The notes beneath the pieces are model-generated. The model was not told where the DNA came from. It searched no databases and saw nothing but the letters and a program-made list of their open reading frames with translations. Below, in pieces: positions 20,821 to 31,918 of a DNA stretch of 64,000 nucleotides. The position numbers were made by a program, and so were the translations under genes. Source of the DNA: Diaporthe sp. PMI_573 (Eukaryota; Ascomycota; Sordariomycetes; Diaporthales; Diaporthaceae); the NCBI GenBank assembly GCA_021399435.1, contig JAJTUP010000028.1, forward strand, positions 744,001 to 808,000, in the 5' to 3' direction. Each line of letters starts with the position of its first letter. Position 1 is the stretch's first letter.

Positions 20821-21012
20821 CTAAGCCTCATCCTCCATTTCAGTTTCGTCAATTTTAAACCCCATTGCAACATCCCCAAAGCCCCCTATAGTAAACTCCT
20901 CGGCCTCTTCGTCACTCTCCACCACTATATGGCCATTTAACCATGCTGTGGCCTTCATCTTCATGGTTTCGTCATCATCACAACTCTGCAGATTCACCAG
21001 TTCCTCCTCCTC
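20821..21012 (-). pseudogene. Acidic C-terminal protein fragment
   Basis: Minus-strand open frame of 63 residues after an in-frame TAG (21013-21015): acidic, with WLNGHIVVESDEEAEEF, GGFGDVAMGF and the end DETEMEDEA. Codon use and composition look coding and it stops cleanly, so it resembles the tail of a protein, perhaps a transposase. Family not recognised. Confidence 0.35.
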
Positions 21013-21563
21013 CTAAATCAACAGCAGCAAGGGGTCAATCTATTAGATCAGGCCTGCGCGATACCAAGATCGAAGTACCTGACACATACTCACGATTTCT
21101 GCATCGAGAACTATCCTATGTAGCGAGACCATTCTGCCAGATACTGAGAATAGCCTCTCACACTCTACAGACATGGCCTGGACCGTGAGAAAATCAAGAG
21201 CCATCCGAGACAGACGGGGATATCTATATCACCTCTCATGCCAGTATACAACAAGATCTCAGGTCTCGACATGCTCACCATCATTAGCACACCAAGACTC
21301 GTACTCGTCGCCAGAAATTCGCCGATTCTACTGCTAGGGCTGCTTTCGACTGTCGTTATGGTCAAACAGGTCGAAAAACTTGCACCTTTTTGGAGACCGG
21401 GATATGGTGAGGGCAAGGGAACTCGGAATGTTGCACATTGTCCGTAGTAATATTGGCTAATCTGATGGAAGCTACTGTGCAGTAGGACACAGCTTTGACA
21501 AGAAGGAAGGTAGACTCAAATTCCACCACTTCTCCCTCTCAACAGCCTCCGTTCATAAGGTGT

Positions 21564-22335
21564 TTATTCTCCTCTAGTGAAGTTAAAGAAGGTTATGACC
21601 GCGGCAATAGCAAATGCTGGCCACCAGCCGGACCCTTTGGTCATGTACATCAGGCCCGCAGCAGCATTCGGCGACTTTCTGCCGCCACTGGCGGTTGTGC
21701 CGTTGGGAAGGGTTCCGTTGATAAGGATAGTTTCGGTGCCGTTGACGTCACCGATGGAGACTAGGCTGCGATTGAGGGAGCCGTAGTTGCCGTTGCCGAT
21801 GATGCTGTCGATGTAAGCCTGGTCAGCGTTATCATCGCAGCCGCATTCTTGGTAGCGTCCACAACCACATAGCACGGGCTTGATTTCATCGCGGCCCGAT
21901 GTCTGGTTATGGTAGTACCACGGCTGTTCGTGTGGATACAGGTATGGCAGGTGATTCCATGCGCCCGGCCAGAATGCGATCGCCGCGATCCCGTCCCCCA
22001 GCGTGAAGGGTACGATGCCACCGGTGGACCGCGAGCCCGCGCGGTAGGGGACGGTCGTTCCGCCGCCGTAGAAGCGTCCGTTGCCGTGTATGCAGGAGCT
22101 ACGCCTGAGCCGGTTGTTGTTCGGCCGTCGATTGACGAGGATGAGGAGGCGGCACCACGACTATTAAGCGGATTTTAGTATATTCGTGTTGCTTGTGGGC
22201 TTCACGACACTTCCACGAGGAAATACCTGCCAGGATGGTCTTGCTTACTTTGACGACCCGCTCGAGGAGTCTGGCTTGGAGGACGACTTGCCTCCTCCCC
22301 GGCCACTCGAGCCGTGACCACCCTTTCGCGTCCAC
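21564..22335 (-). pseudogene. DUF7732-like membrane/secreted protein, frameshifted
   Basis: Minus strand: exon piece 22335-22249 (KGGHGSSGRGGGKSSS, Gly/Ser-rich), intron 22248-22161 (GTAAGC...TAATAG), then exon 22160-21564 with YGGGTTVPYRAGSRS, PVLCGCGRYQECGCDDN, VNGTETILINGTLPNGT and a C-terminal hydrophobic helix. This order is that of the fungal DUF7732 family, as I recall it. One base is missing at about 22082-22087 between VAPAYT and NGRFYGGG, shifting the frame. The signal-peptide exon is not found; that end overlaps the next plus-strand gene. Function of the family is unknown; the repeated Asn-Gly-Thr sites suggest glycosylation outside the cell. Confidence 0.65.
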
Positions 22336-22454
22336 AGATAGGAACACTTTATGTGACCGACGTGGTGTTATGGATGAGGAGGCGGTCAAGGACTACAGAC
22401 GTTGACGTGCTGAAAATAGAGAACTTAGTTAAGTACATAGCCCAGCTGCGAAAA

Positions 22455-23693
22455 ATGTCCCCTAGAAAGCGTGCTTCTGCAATTCAAAAGGTCAAGACCA
22501 CTCTCTCTGTCGCCGAGGGGAATCTGCCATCAGAGCCGGACAGGAAAAGGAATGCTCCATCACTGAAACCCACAACTATGTGCAAGGCGAAATCCTTCAG
22601 CATTCCTCGAGAACTCAGTCTGATGATAATAGAACGTATGGTACTGGAAGATGTATTGGATGACAGCAAGATGAAGGCAGTCTTCCACATACCTGATTCC
22701 AGCCCAATTCCCCCTCACCTTAGGGCCTGGAAACGCCTGAGGCTCGACCCTAGGACGCGACTGAGAGAGCTGGTACGCGACCCAGATATGCTTCTTGAAG
22801 TAATGGGCGCCTCAAATTCTATCATAGCGGGCCCCAAGGCAGCGGACTTCTTCAATCCGGGTATATGCAGACAACAATCCAGCTGGCAGTTCTATTGCAT
22901 GGGCAATAAAATACAACAAATGGCATTAGCTGTAGCATTGCGGGATGCGGGGTTTATTAGTGCACACGACGACGAACCCGACGCTGGTGTACTCTTCAGG
23001 ATCTTCGAGCTTACACGCATTAAGAATGGTCAGACCTGCCGAGTAGAAATTATACAGTCTGAAATCTCTACGCCCGTGGAGATAGTCCTTCGGTTCCACA
23101 CCAGCATCGCACAGTGCTACCTAACCTGTGATCAGGCAGTGTCGCTGAGGTCTAGCTTGACCAGAAAAGACATGTCTGTCGAGATAGGACAGATAGACCA
23201 TAGAATCACTCCGAATCACAGGATGTCTGTGGAGAAACATAAAAGATGGGGAGTGAAGTTTCTCACCGAGATCGGTATTGCAGAGCTGTTGGGCCAGCTA
23301 ATAAGGAGGCGCCGACTCTCAAGCCCTGACGTTTTGATGCATGACTTCGCCCGCACTTTGCAAGACTTACGAGTCGCAAAGATCGTGGCGATAAGAAAGA
23401 AGATTTGCAGCAGGCTCGTATGGGAAGAGGCGCTGCGGGAAGGTACCGACATGGTGGACATAGATGTGTCAAATATGTTCAAGTTCGAGAACAAAGTCCT
23501 CAGGGAGATACAGCAAGACTATGCAAAGGCACAAGATGAACTCAAAGAATACCTTTGTGGACCGCTAATAGCCAGAGGCATTATGAAGGAAATCAAATCG
23601 GGCCGCTTTCCACCACGTTTTAAACCTAGGCGTGCACCGACAGTCTATATTGATACCAGCACTTGGCAGTCCATGGATCGGGACATGAGCTGA
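22455..23693 (+). CDS. Fungal hypothetical protein, nucleotidyltransferase-like fold remnants
   Basis: 412 residues from ATG 22455 (AAAAATGT context); the frame is open upstream to 22374 ATG but that would overlap the DUF7732-like exon. Near residue 125 it reads SIIAGPKAADFFNPG then SSWQFYC. Many fungal hypothetical proteins have S-[VI]-I-[SA]-G-[SP]-[RK]-A..FF.PG....SDWDFY here, reminiscent of the GS...DxD site of nucleotidyltransferases; in this copy the acidic residues are replaced. N-terminal part contains PRELSLMIIERMVLED, F-box-like. No stop or frameshift. Role unknown. Confidence 0.5.
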   Translation: MSPRKRASAIQKVKTTLSVAEGNLPSEPDRKRNAPSLKPTTMCKAKSFSIPRELSLMIIERMVLEDVLDDSKMKAVFHIPDSSPIPPHLRAWKRLRLDPRTRLRELVRDPDMLLEVMGASNSIIAGPKAADFFNPGICRQQSSWQFYCMGNKIQQMALAVALRDAGFISAHDDEPDAGVLFRIFELTRIKNGQTCRVEIIQSEISTPVEIVLRFHTSIAQCYLTCDQAVSLRSSLTRKDMSVEIGQIDHRITPNHRMSVEKHKRWGVKFLTEIGIAELLGQLIRRRRLSSPDVLMHDFARTLQDLRVAKIVAIRKKICSRLVWEEALREGTDMVDIDVSNMFKFENKVLREIQQDYAKAQDELKEYLCGPLIARGIMKEIKSGRFPPRFKPRRAPTVYIDTSTWQSMDRDMS

Positions 23694-23841
23694 AAGCACT
23701 TTTTTGCATAGAAACAAGAAGCAGGACCATGTTGGGAGCGGGCACGAGCTAGCAGTGAACACTTCTATTTGAAAGCGTTGCCTCTGATCTCTTCCAGCTC
23801 GTCGATCGGCAACGCTGAGGCCAGAATCTGAGGCCATCTCA

Positions 23842-24588
23842 ATGGTACATGCATTTTCGCTCCGTCACTCCGAGCACGCATGCGGAACTGTGAGGCACTT
23901 CAAATTTCCCACTGAGGATGCCCTGAAAGAGTGGACTGCTGCCCTAGATGCTCAGCGAGGTGAAGTAGTGCCTCAGAAGAGAACTGATACGGTCAGGCCA
24001 CGAATCAACTCGGAAAAGCAGCCACAACAGCTTCAGGTAGACCCTGGAGTGGACCTTCCCCGGCCGCAGAGAATGTGTTGGGCGGAGAGAGTGCTCGACA
24101 ATATTATCTCAAGTTCCAGCAGGTCAGAAACCAGTCAGGGGCTGCTGCGGCGCCCGCCTTCAAAGTCGAGCGATGCAGGCACATGGTCAAACTGTGAAGT
24201 TTTGCACGGCTTCGATTCGGCAAACGTGCACGTCCAGCCCAATCTCAAGGTGCAAAAATGCCGGATCGACGCTACGTTTTTGGTGGCAGCTAGCTGCAGC
24301 ACCACTCATCAGGCTCTCGTGGAAAACATTGCGCCCGGACTTTCAAGATCAATCAAGTTAGGTACAGACAACGTCTATCTGCATTTGCAGTATCGTGATG
24401 AAGATGGTGATCATGTTATTCTAGAGAATGATGACGATATCAAAATCGCATTTGCGAGCGACGAGAAGAGTCTTGGAGAGGGATGCAATGATTCCATGAA
24501 AGAGATCGAAGTTTTTGCCAGTTTGGTGTACAGTCCCCGTTGCGAAGATCCAGAGGTCATTGGAATTGAAACCGATCCTTGTTACTAA
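23842..24588 (+). CDS. Truncated Cdc24-type Rho-GEF piece: end of PH domain plus PB1 domain
   Basis: 248 residues. The start resembles the last strand and helix of a PH domain (VRHFKFPTEDALKEWTAAL), followed by a linker and a C-terminal PB1 domain (YLHLQYRDEDGDHVILEN, the OPCA acidic motif, then DDDIKIAF). PH then PB1 at the C-terminus is the layout of Cdc24/Scd1 GEFs, whose PB1 binds Bem1/Scd2 to activate Cdc42 at growth sites. The CH, DH and most of PH are missing. The frame stays open 5' to a CTTCCAG acceptor-like site at 23797, so this may be the last exon of a larger, lost gene. If translated from ATG 23842 it could compete for the scaffold; this is inference. Confidence 0.5.
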   Translation: MVHAFSLRHSEHACGTVRHFKFPTEDALKEWTAALDAQRGEVVPQKRTDTVRPRINSEKQPQQLQVDPGVDLPRPQRMCWAERVLDNIISSSSRSETSQGLLRRPPSKSSDAGTWSNCEVLHGFDSANVHVQPNLKVQKCRIDATFLVAASCSTTHQALVENIAPGLSRSIKLGTDNVYLHLQYRDEDGDHVILENDDDIKIAFASDEKSLGEGCNDSMKEIEVFASLVYSPRCEDPEVIGIETDPCY

Positions 24589-25549
24589 ATTTCGCAACCC
24601 TGGTTCCTCGAAGGGTTGGAATGGCAAAGCCCGTGATCCTGTGAATCTGTTGCTCAAGAGACCTTTTATTACCAAGTCGCTGGCCCTCCCGTGAGATTCG
24701 GGTACATATGTACTTCTGTGTCATGTAGGGGATGTCTTCTCGCTCTAGAAGTGCGAAGATGTGCTTTATGATTAATTATAATGAAAACTAACTTCAAGGA
24801 TCATATAGTACTTGCCGATATAACTGTACACTACTATAATTATAAAGCAGTGGATAATATACTGTAAAAAGGCCCTATTTAGTAATACTGTATCAGGACT
24901 ATGTAGAAGTGAATTTCCACGGTGTCATAGTGACGTGGCATAGTATTTTGAATAGGATATCTTGTCTGGCCATATCAGTTTGAGGATTATGGTAAATATG
25001 TTTCGGATCGCTCGGACCTCATTTTGTCTGGGAAGGAGGTTTCGCTTGTACATCACAGTAAACATTAAGTCTTTGCAATGTTACAGTCCATGTACTGTAG
25101 TACTGTACTGTATTTCAAGTGCAGCATCAGGAAAGTTTGGTATTTTGCTTCAATTAAGTAAATTACTGTCCAGGACAAGACATCGTCACACTGACCGCGA
25201 AGATTGTCAAGGACTCCTTTCCCACAGCCGTCGTGCTCTTGACCTCAGCCGTCAAGGTAGATAGTGTACTGTAGTAGAGGATGTAAATGGGCAAGCACTG
25301 CAACAGCTATGTGGCGAGATATCGGGTCTGGGTTCAATTCACTGCCGGATTTTGTACAATAAAATCTCAAGTGTACTGTAGTCAGTGTTGCTAATAATAT
25401 GGCAATAAAATAGTGTATTGCAATACAACCCATATGGTATGGACTTTTTCATATTGCGACAATATAATATGAGGGTATTTTAATCTATCACCATCAAAAG
25501 GCCCACTAAGGTTGTAGAGTAATAGCTTTGCATCACGGAATTAAGATTA
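24589..25549. other. AT-rich decayed region
   Basis: No gene. Strong AT bias and short TACTGTA-type words (for example 25090-25110) suggest repeat-derived, possibly RIP-mutated DNA. The end (25505-25548) matches the block at 16920. Confidence 0.5.
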
Positions 25550-25806
25550 CAGCTGTGGGTTTGAGGGCAGTCCAAGGGGCCTTACGCCCGGCCCGGCTGT
25601 GGCCAATCAGAAGGGCCGGTCTGGCTTAGTCAGCAGAAGGGCTGGCTACTACACCAAGCGCTTCGGCGCCCGCGATGGCGATAGCTTCCCTTCTTCCTTC
25701 CGTAGCAAGAAAACCAGACCCGTACCCAGACGTACGGTTTCTTGCCCAACGCCTATTTGCACGTGCAAAGACCCCCTGACCTACACCGTCAGGGCCGTAC
25801 CAACAA
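25550..25806. mobile_element. Small GC-rich insertion inside a repeat copy
   Basis: Compared with 16920-17000, the copy at 25505-25845 is interrupted by about 257 bp of GC-rich sequence between ATTACAG and CTTCTACATC. The inserted block ends in AACAACAG, so an ACAG-type duplication may flank it. No inverted repeats and no tRNA-like promoter boxes were found. Confidence 0.4.
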
Positions 25807-27138
25807 CAGCTTCTACATCTCAATTCTGAAACCACTTACTTTTTTAGTTATTGGCAAGTGCAAATCCTGGTGACCGTCTGTTGTACCATGGAAGGATTTT
25901 GTCCTACACGTCGATGGCGTAAAAACAATAGCTTATTCTTATGTTTCTTACCTGAATTCGGCGGTAATTCGGGACGAACTTCTTCCCGTCAGCAGGACGG
26001 TCAGCACCCGGAAGGTCTGCAAAAAGAGGCCATAGACGACCACCGGGAAGTCCCAGGATAATGGTCCACACTCACACCAGAAGCTCTCGATTCTGGTCTC
26101 CAGGTGCAACCGAAGGTCTAACCCACAGGTAGGAAGCCTAGAAATAGCCTGCTTTAATTGAATCTATGCACATCCCTGTCGGGATTGTGGCAGGACATCA
26201 TGCCTTCCATACATCCAGAGGACAACACACTAGAAAGTAACCTTGGTTCTACTACTTATCTCCAATCCAGCAAGAGCTAGGAGTCACTAGCGTAGCCGTG
26301 GTTCATGCGAGTGTTATGTGCATGCGGCACGGCAGCCAACCATGTACAAAACAGCGTGGGTATGCGGCCTCCTGGCCTCCGTGGCACATTAGAATTGCCC
26401 AGCTGAGTTTCTTGTAGATTGCAGACCAGAATGCGGACCGGCGCGCGGAAAAGGCAGTACTGACCTCAGCATTAAGGCGTCCACTGTCCGGACGCAGGCG
26501 TGTGGTTGAATGGGAGCCCTGTGTTTTGGTAGTGGCAGGCAGGCATCAACGCAACGAGGACGAACATGATAACAAAAGTGCATTTCCTTGGTCTGCAGAA
26601 CTCTACACCGCCTCGAGGGGCAGTTGTTGCCTGTCAGCCTTTCTTGCCTTTTGTGGACAAGAGTGCTCACCGATGCACTGCTGCGGATTGTCCTTGAGGA
26701 CATTTCCGATCACTGAGTCACTGTGGAGTGCAGATGCGCCTTGAAGAAGCCTCCCCATAGGCACTGCCACCTTGCCAGACCATGATGAGGCTCTGCTAGC
26801 GTGCAAGTCAAAAAGGGCCCATCTTACCCGTCTCTCCCAGTTAGGATCTCTCCCAGGTAGGATCTGTCGAGAATCCAGCAAGTCTTCTGTCAACAAGAAA
26901 CCACTATTTCTTTACCTGACCATCCACCACCCGCCGATTCCATACCTGCAACATTGGCAACCTACACACAAGTGGTTCGCCAGTCTCCTCAAGGACGGAC
27001 GCTTCCCGCGCACCCTCGCACCCGAGTGGCCCTCCGTCGGCCAGACCATCCAAAATCTATCTTGCCATCGGAACAATCACCAAGAACGATAAATGGCCTA
27101 TCGCGACAACTCGGGTTTACTATGAAAACGAGTATCAT
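25807..27138. other. Intergenic region, no gene supported
   Basis: Many short ORFs but none with family likeness. From 26931 the frame of the next entry is already open without an ATG. Confidence 0.4.
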
Positions 27139-27423
27139 TTGAGCCGCTCTGCCACCCCACGCGGGGGTGACAAGCAGTATCGCTCTCGGCGCGACGAACC
27201 GCGAGGTTATAACGACGACGACGAGTACTATAGAAGGGAGGAGCGCAGACGCTATGAGCTGGCACATCCGCCCAAACAAGAGCCTCCGCCCCGGCGAGAG
27301 GAGAAGTCATCATTTTTGGACATTTCGAGCCTAGACACTAGGAATGTAAATAAAGGCCTAGCTGTGGTATGCGCTGTGGGGGCAATTTTCCTTGCACGTA
27401 GGTCTCGAACCAGGCCTAAGTAA
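27139..27423 (+). CDS. Small protein, basic and acidic with C-terminal membrane helix (start unresolved)
   Basis: The open frame ends in SSLDTRNVNKGLAVVCAVGA and IFLARRSRTRPK, a single hydrophobic helix followed by positive charges, as in tail-anchored or single-pass proteins. Before it lies a charged low-complexity region rich in Arg, Tyr, Asp and Glu. No ATG is present in this frame from 26931 on; an upstream exon or a short first exon starting at ATG 27094 would be needed. Function unknown. Confidence 0.3.
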   Translation: MSRSATPRGGDKQYRSRRDEPRGYNDDDEYYRREERRRYELAHPPKQEPPPRREEKSSFLDISSLDTRNVNKGLAVVCAVGAIFLARRSRTRPK

Positions 27424-28067
27424 TAGCGGTGGTCACCACCGTTGTCACGTCTCACCACAGCCTTATGAGATAGTTTGGCGCATATGTTGTCTTGCAGTCC
27501 GGTGGTGGGGACCAGAGTCGGAGGAGGAGAGGCGCCCAGTTCGGCGATTGAACTTAAGTTTGCATTTGCGAGGAGTAGCAGGGACACGGATGGATACAGT
27601 CACCATAGATATAATTTCCTTTGTTTCATGTGATAGTATTTACTCGGCAACAATCATCGTACCCATTCATTCCTCGTCTTCTTCAACATTGCTGGCCGCT
27701 ACGGGCCTATGGCTGAGGCCATCTCAGTCTTTGCCTACTCAGTCTTTCCCCACTCAGTGAAGAAGCCCATAGCACTATCCGCCTCCCAGAATAAACCAAG
27801 CGTCATTGTTGAACGACTACTTAAATAGAATTACTAAGGAATGCAAAAATTTCTAATTCTAAAAGTCGGAACAAAGGATCTTTAATTTGAATTTTAGTCA
27901 ACCAAGTTAGTCTTGTTTGCTCAACAACGCTGAGCCGCAAGTCTGTCTCACAGTTCCCAAATCTAAATTCACTCAAACTTCCTCTTGAAAGTAAGAAAGA
28001 AACATCTAAGGTCTGTGTGTTCCTATACGTCTACAAAAGTCAAGGGTTCGAGGACCGCCGCAAAATT
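27424..28067. other. Intergenic region
   Basis: No gene seen; 27800-27980 is AT-rich. Confidence 0.4.
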
Positions 28068-28553
28068 ATGCTCAGCCTCTTCACCATCTCACTCCTGCAA
28101 CTCGGCATCACAGCGCCGTCATGGTACGCTGTGCGCAATTGTCGCTGGGCCGAACTCCTGCGCGACGCGGGACACGACGACCACGCCTACCACGCCGACC
28201 TGTTCAACAGCTTTATCAAGGACCACGTTGATCTCATTAATCCGCCAGCCGATTCCCTTGCGCTGCCGCTCGCCACTGGTGATCTGCTTTGCCTCCTCGA
28301 AATGCAGGGCCGCTTGGCGGTCCCCGCCTCCACAGTGGGCCACACGGCATGCGCGGCCAGCATCAGCGAAGCAACGAAGCGGGAAGGTGTATTGTACTTT
28401 ACTATACAGTACAACGACCTTTTGGAAGTGATCCTACTAATGATAGTGAACGAAAGCATGTTAGGTATTTCATTTCGAATGCGGATATTCGCGTACCCTA
28501 AATCGGATGCCGCGTACCGTTTTCTGACTAATCGTGCTGGCCCCTGTGCCTGA
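28068..28553 (+). CDS. Hypothetical protein fragment with hydrophobic N-terminus
   Basis: 161 residues from ATG 28068. The first 20 residues are hydrophobic (MLSLFTISLLQLGITAP). From about 28130 to 28330 the third codon positions are strongly G/C (WAELLRDAGHDDHAYHADLF, then LLCLLEMQGRLAVPAS), which argues for real coding. After about 28385 codon use changes, so the 3' part may be unrelated. Not recognised. Confidence 0.35.
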   Translation: MLSLFTISLLQLGITAPSWYAVRNCRWAELLRDAGHDDHAYHADLFNSFIKDHVDLINPPADSLALPLATGDLLCLLEMQGRLAVPASTVGHTACAASISEATKREGVLYFTIQYNDLLEVILLMIVNESMLGISFRMRIFAYPKSDAAYRFLTNRAGPCA

Positions 28554-28798
28554 ATTAAAAAACACTATGGGTTCGCCATACAAATAATTAACGTGATTAC
28601 ACCGACTAACATGCCGCTGCATGCCACTATTCCCACACACTCAAGGGCACCAAATAAGCACTATCAGACCCAAGTGTTGGCAAACGTTGCCCACGATGCC
28701 CACGATGCCCACGTCGTCGCCCACGTGACCCAGCTAGTCAAATAGTAAGTCAACAAAGCCGGGCATCACGGCGACGATCTCGTCCTGCGTTTCCTTGG

Positions 28799-28800
<2 letters not shown>

Positions 28801-28839
<39 letters not shown>

Positions 28840-28858
28840 TCACCGTCGTCGCCGTCGA
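28801..28858. repeat. Nine-base GC-rich tandem repeat
   Basis: CCCTCGCCG is repeated four times perfectly (28801-28836), then decays. Confidence 0.85.
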
Positions 28859-28889
28859 TATCGCCAGCCGTTAGGTCTACGCATGGCAG

Positions 28890-31800
28890 CAAGGCTCGGA
28901 CCCACTACACTGCAAATCCACGTGGACCACAAATAAGTGGCCCATCTCTATTACATCCACTTGTCGGCCCTCAGATTACGTAATAATCCACTACGCTTGG
29001 ACCTGAAAGTGGATGTAATGGAGTGGATTTAGGTGGATTTAGGTACAGGGGGATATTCCCTGACCCTGTACGGTTCATAGTACTTATTTTTGTATATAGT
29101 TGCCTATTAAATCGAGGTACCTGGACCCAAGTTAGCCGAGGTCGATCACCCCTACAGCTAATCTTATAACATTATACGAGAAACTACCCCTATTGAGCGC
29201 GTTTTCTACAGATTTCCTGCTTTGTTTTTGCCAAAAACTTGTTTTTTTGACGATGTCAGCCAACCAGCCAGGCCAACCAGGCCAACAGCAGCAGGTCGTA
29301 GGCCGTCTTTTTCGCCATTTCAGAGGCTGGAATTGGTCAGAACGCGCTCGTGATACTAGCTCTTGGCTGTGGGACTTTGGCTATGATATTCAACGTCATG
29401 GCTTACGCAAATGGGCTTGCAAGTACTGTATCCTCGGAAATCGTCCCATTATCGCGAGTTTTACCTCTTCAGGTCTCCAGAACGCGGCAAATCATCTATG
29501 GCGTGAGCACAAAACACCAGCACCAGAGGGAGAGAAAAGGAGCACAGCACAGCTCAAATCCGAAGGCGCACTGGAATCGAACCAGCCGACTATTGCATCT
29601 GTATTGAAACTGGACGTCAACAAGCCTACGGAACAGAACATCGCGAATAGCTTCATCTCACGCTTTGATAAGCAACACTTTCAGCGTATGCTAGTCGAGT
29701 TAATCGTCAGTAGCAACCAGTCATTTTCCTTCGCCCAGAACCCCATCCTCCGAGAAATCTTCGACTATTTGAGTCCCTCCGTTTCGATCCAACGCGCCAA
29801 CTTGAGTGCCAGGGCTGTCCGATATAAGATCATTCAAGAGTATAACCGCCACAAGCAGACGGTTATCGAGGTGCTGAGGAACTCCCCTGGAGCGCTTCAT
29901 ATCTCATTTGATGGCTGGACGTCTCGAAATAAGCTTGCCCTCTACGGTATTGCTTGTTTTTTCAGAGATGAGAAGAATCGGCCATGCAAAATCATGATTG
30001 GGGTTCCAGAGGCTCATCGTCACTTCGGCTCAACGATCGGTGGGGAGGTTCTCGACGTCCTACACACCTTTGGCGTGAGTCCAGAGAAGATTGGCTATTT
30101 CACGCTCGACAATGCTGAAAACAACGATACTGCTATGGAGGTCATAGGTGCTGAACTTGGGTTCGATGGCCGACTACGCCGAGGACGCTGTATTGGCCAC
30201 ACAATTAACTTGTCAGCCAAGGCGCTCTTATTTGGCAAAAACGCCGACGCGTTCGAGCAGCAATTATCAGGCGCAGAAGCGTTATCTGATGCTGAATACG
30301 CTCGATGGCGCAAAAGAGGACCAGTTGGCAAGTTACACAATATCGTAGTTGATGTGCGTATTAGCCATCGGCTGATTTACTTATTCAAGGAGGTCCAGAG
30401 GGTAAGCGGTTTTACTAAATCCTATTCGTCCCATACTAATTCCATATATCTAACAGGACGAAATTAATCGCGCCACCACCCTTAAACTCCGATCGAAGAA
30501 ACCAGTCAAGCTAATTATCGATAACGACACGCGTTGGCTGTCACAACTCTACATGATCCGCAGGGCTCTACGGTTGAAAACCTCTATCGAACTCCTACTG
30601 ATCAAGTATAAGGCGCAATGGGAGGACGAAAATCGGTCTAAAAAGACTGGCCAAGTGACACAAGCCAAGTTGGCGAGAAAACCACGCATCCTCCGAGACG
30701 AGAATCAGCTAACGGACAAAGACTGGGAGGTTCTTTACCATTTGGAGGCTATTCTGACTGTTTTTGAGACCGTGGTGAAGACGCTTGAGGGTGATGGACA
30801 CACCCGCAGGCGTAAGCAAGGCTGGACTGGCTCCTATGGCAATATCTGGGACGTGGTGCTTGGCTATGAGTTGCTGCTTAACACACTGGAAGAATATAAG
30901 CAGCTTGCTGCTGACTTTCCTGATCCAGAGCACTTCCGCATCGGAATCAACCTTGCTTGGGATAAGCTGGATGAATATTATCGGCGGCTGGACGAGACGC
31001 CCATCTACTATACGGCTATGGCGCTCCATCCAGCCTATCGTTGGGACTGGTTTGATGAAACGTGGGCTCATAAGCCTAGTTGGGTTGAAAAGGCAAAAGA
31101 AATGGTCGCCGACGTCTGGCTGTCCGATTACGCTCATCTCGAGGTTAGAACCAGCAGCAGCGGAGGCGACGACGAGCCTCCAGCAAAAAGAGCTCGGTTT
31201 TTCAACCCCTTCGAGAAGAACAGCCGTCTGCCAAGCTCAACACCAGCCTCCGCAGCAGCTATTGTTGGTGACGAGTACCAAGCGTGGCAGACGGATCGTG
31301 ACGTCAGCGACGGCAACGTTCGTGATCCAATTGGTTACTGGATCACTAAGCAAAGCAGATATCCTCGATTATCCAGGATGGCCTTGGACTTCCTAACAAT
31401 CCAGCCGATGTCAGCCGAGTGTGAGAGGTTATTTTCAGCTGCTGGCAAGATGGTCTCGGGGTTGCGTACAAACCTAGATGCTGAGATTATCGCCATTTGT
31501 CAGGTTTTACGCTCTTGGTACCGTGCTGGCATTATCAAGGACCTGGATCCATTGCTTAAGTCGCACCTTGAAAGTAAGCTGGATGGCGGTTGTGGGACTC
31601 TAGGCGACGACGAGCTGGCGCTTGCTGAGTCAAAATGGCTATTGGAGGGCGAGGATAGCGCCAGCGAGGTTGACGATTCATCACAGCAGCAGCAGGCTGA
31701 AGAGTTAGTGTCAACCTCTGAAAGTGAGGCTGAATAGGCGTCGACGAGGTTGTGAATAGCCTCAAAAGTCCACTTATAAATCCACTTATAAATCCACGTG

Positions 31801-31918
31801 TGTACATCCATTCCACTCCGGTCGAATATGTGCTACATCCACTACGTAATTGCTAAAAAATCGTACATCCACTCTACTTGGTCCAAAAGTGGAGTGGATG
31901 TAGTGGTTCCGACCCTTG
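28890..31918 (+). mobile_element. Complete hAT DNA transposon
   Basis: Inverted ends CAAGGCTCGGACCCACTACA at 28890 and (inverted) CAAGGGTCGGAACCACTACA ending at 31918 differ at two of 20 positions. Subterminal regions carry several GTGGATTTA/ATCCACTTA-type words. A full transposase lies between. No clear 8-bp duplication flanks it (CATGGCAG and GTGAGCGG), so the insertion may be old or rearranged. Confidence 0.85.
29253..31737 (+). CDS. hAT transposase, intact, two exons
   Basis: Exons 29253-30401 and 30457-31737 (809 residues); the 55-nt intron has GTAAGC, TACTAAT and AACAG and keeps phase 0. Residues about 25-90 form a BED-type zinc finger (WACKYC ... NHLWREH). The catalytic region has FDGWTSRN, FTLDNAENND and the CIGHTINL block; DNDTRW follows. 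The C-terminal hATC dimerisation domain reads YPRLSRMALDFLT, MSAECERLFSAAGK, with RSWYRAG. hAT enzymes cut at the inverted ends and make 8-bp duplications in the nucleus. No stop or frameshift, so it may still work. Start chosen at the first ATG of the frame (MSANQPGQ). Confidence 0.92.

Noticed and set aside
25265..25345. tRNA-like B-box (GGTTCAATTC) in AT-rich DNA
   Set aside because: No cloverleaf, A box or acceptor stem can be drawn.
25550..25806. SINE from tRNA or 5S RNA
   Set aside because: No A/B boxes with correct spacing and no 5S-like sequence.
26389..26896. Two minus-strand ORFs of about 100 codons
   Set aside because: No domain, no splice signals that join them, codon use not gene-like.
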